Of a stretch of 34,840 bases of DNA, positions 32,573 to 34,840 are shown piece by piece. The DNA comes from an uncultured Clostridia bacterium. Its GTDB lineage: Bacteria; Bacillota; Clostridia; Oscillospirales; Acutalibacteraceae. Positions within the stretch are counted from its first letter, which is position 1, and every line of letters begins with the position of its first letter. The notes under the pieces were generated by a model. It worked only from the letters and a program-made list of their open reading frames with translations, was not told the DNA's origin and did no database searches. The translations under genes were made by a program, and so were the position numbers. The DNA is taken from contig CALYBJ010000024.1 of assembly GCA_944412445.1 (NCBI GenBank), positions 1 to 34,840 on the forward strand, given 5' to 3'.

Positions 32573-32606
32573 TTGAAAAAAGCGTCTTATTATGATATTA
32601 TATAAT
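32573..32606 (+). promoter_or_regulatory. possible promoter of the HD-domain gene
   Basis: TATAAT at 32601-32606, with TTGAAA at 32573-32578 at a non-ideal 22-base spacing. It is the only candidate in the short gap to rnpB, from which it diverges. Confidence 0.3.
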
Positions 32607-32644
32607 GGTTGTAAAATTGATATTTTTTGAAAAGGATTCGGCTT

Positions 32645-33190
32645 ATGGGAAAGTTATATGATAATTATGTTAAATCCTACGCTTTAACCGAAAGCAACGC
32701 AGAGGAGTTTTTCGATATCGTAAAGGATATTTATTCCACTCCCGAATTTCAGAGCATGGGAGATTACATACAGCACGCCGATATTACAAGGCTTCAGCAT
32801 ATTATGAGCGTGGCGTATTTAAGCTATTTAAAAGCTAAGGAAAAAAACAAGAATTATGTTTCCGCCGCAAGAGGCGCCATGCTTCATGACCTTTTTTACT
32901 ACGACTGGCACACTGCCGGAGACGGCTCCCACAGGCTTCACGGCTACCGTCATCCCGGATTTGCTCTTAAAAACGCAAGAAAGCTGTTTTCCCTTTCTCC
33001 TTTAGAGGAAAATATCATTATCCGTCATATGTGGCCACTTACTCCTACGCCTCCCAAATATTCCGAAAGCTTCATTGTCAGTATGTCTGATAAATACTGC
33101 GCCTTTCAGGAAATCATTATAAAAAAATTCCCCTCTTACAGATTAAAATTCAAAAACAGCGTAAAAAAAGCGGGTGCTTCAAATGGATAA
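32645..33190 (+). CDS. HD-domain hydrolase-like protein
   Basis: A 181-residue cytoplasmic protein. An HD metal-dependent phosphohydrolase fold is supported by H52 in LQHIMSVAY, the H81-D82 pair in AMLHDLFYYDW and a downstream D149 in SMSDKYC; HGYRHPGFALKNAR between them fits the family. Such proteins hydrolyse nucleotides or related phosphates, but substrate cannot be assigned. A TTG at 32627 would give six more residues, but AAAAGGA at 32630-32636 is the ribosome binding site of the ATG at 32645. Its stop overlaps the next gene by 8 nt (ATGGATAA), so the two are co-translated. Confidence 0.88.
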   Translation: MGKLYDNYVKSYALTESNAEEFFDIVKDIYSTPEFQSMGDYIQHADITRLQHIMSVAYLSYLKAKEKNKNYVSAARGAMLHDLFYYDWHTAGDGSHRLHGYRHPGFALKNARKLFSLSPLEENIIIRHMWPLTPTPPKYSESFIVSMSDKYCAFQEIIIKKFPSYRLKFKNSVKKAGASNG

Positions 33191-34115
33191 TTTTTTAAAC
33201 TATGTTTTGTACTTCTTCCTTTACAGCGCAATAGGCTGGGTAGGCGAAACAATTTACTGCTCCATAGGAGAAAAAAAATTCGTAAACAGAGGCTTTTTAA
33301 CAGGCCCGCTGTGTCCCATATACGGCACCGGCGCCACTGTTTTCGGCGTTTGCCTTATGCCCTTCTATGAAAAATACGGCTATTCAAAATGGTATATTAT
33401 TCTCCTTGTAATAGTATTGGGAATGATTCTTGCGGATATTGTGGAGTTTCTTACAAGCCTTATTATGGAAAAGCTCTTTAACGCCAGATGGTGGGACTAT
33501 TCAAACGAAAAGTTCAACATTCAGGGAAGAATATGCTTAAAGCATACCCTCTACTGGGGAATCGCCACCGGAATTTTCATTTATATCGTTCACCCCTTTG
33601 TTACAAGTCAGGTTCAGAAGCTTATTACTCCTCACCAGCGGAATCAGATTTTAATAATGATTCTTATTGTTTTTGCATTTGATTTGTTTTTCGCCGTAAA
33701 GGGAGCCTTTGATATCAGAAAATTCATGACGAAGCTTAATAAGCTTTACGACTCCGTATCGGAAACAGCTTCGGAAATCAAAAGCAACGTTCAGCAGAAA
33801 TATGAAGATATACACGACAATGTGGAAAAAAGAGGCTATAAATTTGCCGTCTGGGCTGCTGATGTATCAAGGCAGATATCTGAATTTGAACAGCATTTAA
33901 AGGCGCTCGGCTCAAGCAAAAACGAAGAAGGAAAAACCGGAAACAAAAATGCAAAAAGACTTTACAGCAATATGGACAGCATCGGAAGAACAGCAAAAGA
34001 AAAAATGGATTCGGTCAAAAGCATAATAAGCGAACTTCAAAATTCCGCAGTCATTAAGAACGAAAGCAATGATGAGGAACAGTCCGATTCCGAAAAAAAC
34101 AACGGAGAAAATTAA
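33183..34115 (+). CDS. putative ABC transporter permease of the CmpB type (PF06541) with helical tail
   Basis: A 310-residue membrane protein. Residues 1-170 have about five membrane segments with the family signatures FFLYSAIGWVGETIYCS (near residue 10), NRGFLTGPLCPIYGTGA (near 38) and RWWDYSNEKFNIQGRICL, all typical of clostridial CmpB/PF06541 proteins. Residues about 180-310 are a long polar helical tail, probably cytoplasmic coiled coil, ending in an acidic stretch. Its start is ATG at 33183 after GCGGGTG, inside the HD-domain gene's end. The name in databases (ABC transporter type IV) rests on weak evidence; no ATPase is nearby. The pairing with an HD protein is common in this group, as far as I recall. 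Confidence 0.85.
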   Translation: MDNFLNYVLYFFLYSAIGWVGETIYCSIGEKKFVNRGFLTGPLCPIYGTGATVFGVCLMPFYEKYGYSKWYIILLVIVLGMILADIVEFLTSLIMEKLFNARWWDYSNEKFNIQGRICLKHTLYWGIATGIFIYIVHPFVTSQVQKLITPHQRNQILIMILIVFAFDLFFAVKGAFDIRKFMTKLNKLYDSVSETASEIKSNVQQKYEDIHDNVEKRGYKFAVWAADVSRQISEFEQHLKALGSSKNEEGKTGNKNAKRLYSNMDSIGRTAKEKMDSVKSIISELQNSAVIKNESNDEEQSDSEKNNGEN

Positions 34116-34123
34116 AAAAATAA

Positions 34124-34840
34124 ATGAAAAAAGGAATTTTAAGTTACAAACACACCCTTGCAGCAGGCTACATAAGCTTTATTACTCAGGCGATTATAAA
34201 CAACTTCGCGCCCCTGCTGTTTGTCACATTTCAAAAGGACTACGGCATAACGCTGAGCCAGCTTGCGTTTATTTCTACATATAATTTCGCAATACAGCTT
34301 ATTATAGATTTATTATCGGCTAAATATGTTGATAAAATCGGCGTCAGAAAATGCGTGATTTTCGCTCACATAAGCGCCGCCGCAGGCATTGCAGGTCTCG
34401 GAACTCTGCCTTATATATTAAGCGAGCCTTATCACGGAATCATAATATCAATTACCCTTTACGCTGTCGGAGGCGGACTTATAGAGGTTCTGGCAAGCCC
34501 CATTATTGAAGCCTGTCCCACGGAAAACAAGGAAGCCAACATGAGCCTTCTTCATTCCTTCTACTGCTGGGGTCAGGTTTTCACTATTCTCGGCTCTACG
34601 GTATTCTTCTACCTTTTCAATATTGAAAACTGGAGAATTATGGCGTATATCTGGGCTTTGATACCTCTTTTTAACGGAATATATTTTTCCCGTGTGCCAA
34701 TAACCTTTGAAAGCGACATAACAAAGGAAAAACAAAAAATTTCACTTTTGTTTAAAAATAAGCTTTTTTATATTTTAGCCCTTATGATGATATGCGCCGG
34801 AGCTTCGGAAATCGCAGTAAGCCAGTGGGCTTCGGCTTTT
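34124..34840 (+). CDS. MFS transporter, 3' end beyond the window
   Basis: An open frame from ATG at 34124 runs without a stop to the window edge, giving 239 residues of the N-terminal half. There are about seven membrane segments, and the loop DLLSAKYVDKIGVRK (after segment 2, about residues 62-76) is the typical MFS motif A-like DxxGxR/K. The ribosome binding site is weak (GGAG 17 bases upstream, within the end of the previous gene), so translation may depend on the preceding gene 8 bases away. It resembles sugar/fucose-type permeases of the MFS, but the substrate is unknown. Confidence 0.85.
   Translation, partial: MKKGILSYKHTLAAGYISFITQAIINNFAPLLFVTFQKDYGITLSQLAFISTYNFAIQLIIDLLSAKYVDKIGVRKCVIFAHISAAAGIAGLGTLPYILSEPYHGIIISITLYAVGGGLIEVLASPIIEACPTENKEANMSLLHSFYCWGQVFTILGSTVFFYLFNIENWRIMAYIWALIPLFNGIYFSRVPITFESDITKEKQKISLLFKNKLFYILALMMICAGASEIAVSQWASAF

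Noticed and set aside
1..34840. CRISPR arrays, insertion sequences, prophage or defence islands
   Set aside because: No regularly spaced repeats, transposase, integrase, phage structural or defence-type genes were found. AddAB and RmuC are housekeeping.

Overview
The window looks like chromosomal DNA from a low-to-moderate GC Gram-positive anaerobe of the Clostridia, probably a fibre-degrading gut or rumen relative of Ruminococcus/Oscillospiraceae. The signs are AddAB rather than RecBCD, a YtrA-type GntR regulator with its ABC exporter, strong AGGAGG-type ribosome binding sites, sigma-A promoters often with an extended -10, and secreted proteins ending in type I dockerin-like repeats. No 16S gene is present, so this placement is an inference.

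Layout. Positions 179-3054 (+): rarA, overlapping by 4 nt with a sugar-phosphate isomerase-like gene, then a small secreted dockerin protein. Positions 3113-5995 (-): a two-gene unit with a family 5 substrate-binding lipoprotein and a DUF1015 protein. Positions 6155-9971 (+): rmuC and a cytoplasmic family 3 glycoside hydrolase. Positions 10126-13700 (+): a YtrA-like regulator, an ABC ATPase and a large ABC permease, preceded by a perfect 12-bp inverted repeat that is probably the operator. Positions 13798-18395 (-): a nucleotidyltransferase and a 1176-residue secreted dockerin protein with two metallophosphoesterase-like folds whose metal ligands are largely replaced. Positions 18674-19063 (+): a chagasin-like protease inhibitor. 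Positions 19108-23326: a divergent pair, a cytoplasmic endoglycoceramidase-like GH5 (-) and a GPH sugar transporter with a ~290-residue charged tail (+). Positions 23426-24360 (-): a lipoprotein and a 54-residue membrane protein. Positions 24653-32501 (-): tRNA-Pro(GGG), addA, addB, a small membrane protein and the RNase P RNA. Positions 32645-34840 (+): an HD-domain protein, a CmpB/PF06541 membrane protein and an MFS transporter cut by the window edge.

How the genes fit together. Three DNA-maintenance loci (rarA, rmuC, addBA) are scattered among carbohydrate genes rather than clustered. The GH3, the GH5/GPH pair and the dockerin proteins fit a polysaccharide- or glycoconjugate-using lifestyle, with import followed by intracellular hydrolysis for the GH5/GPH pair. 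I saw no prophage, transposon, CRISPR array or plasmid feature. The most unusual items are the double degenerate phosphoesterase with a dockerin, the GPH transporter tail, the catalytic-domain-free dockerin protein and the ytr-type operator. Start codons were moved from the longest possible ORF where a ribosome binding site or promoter showed that the longer form is unlikely.
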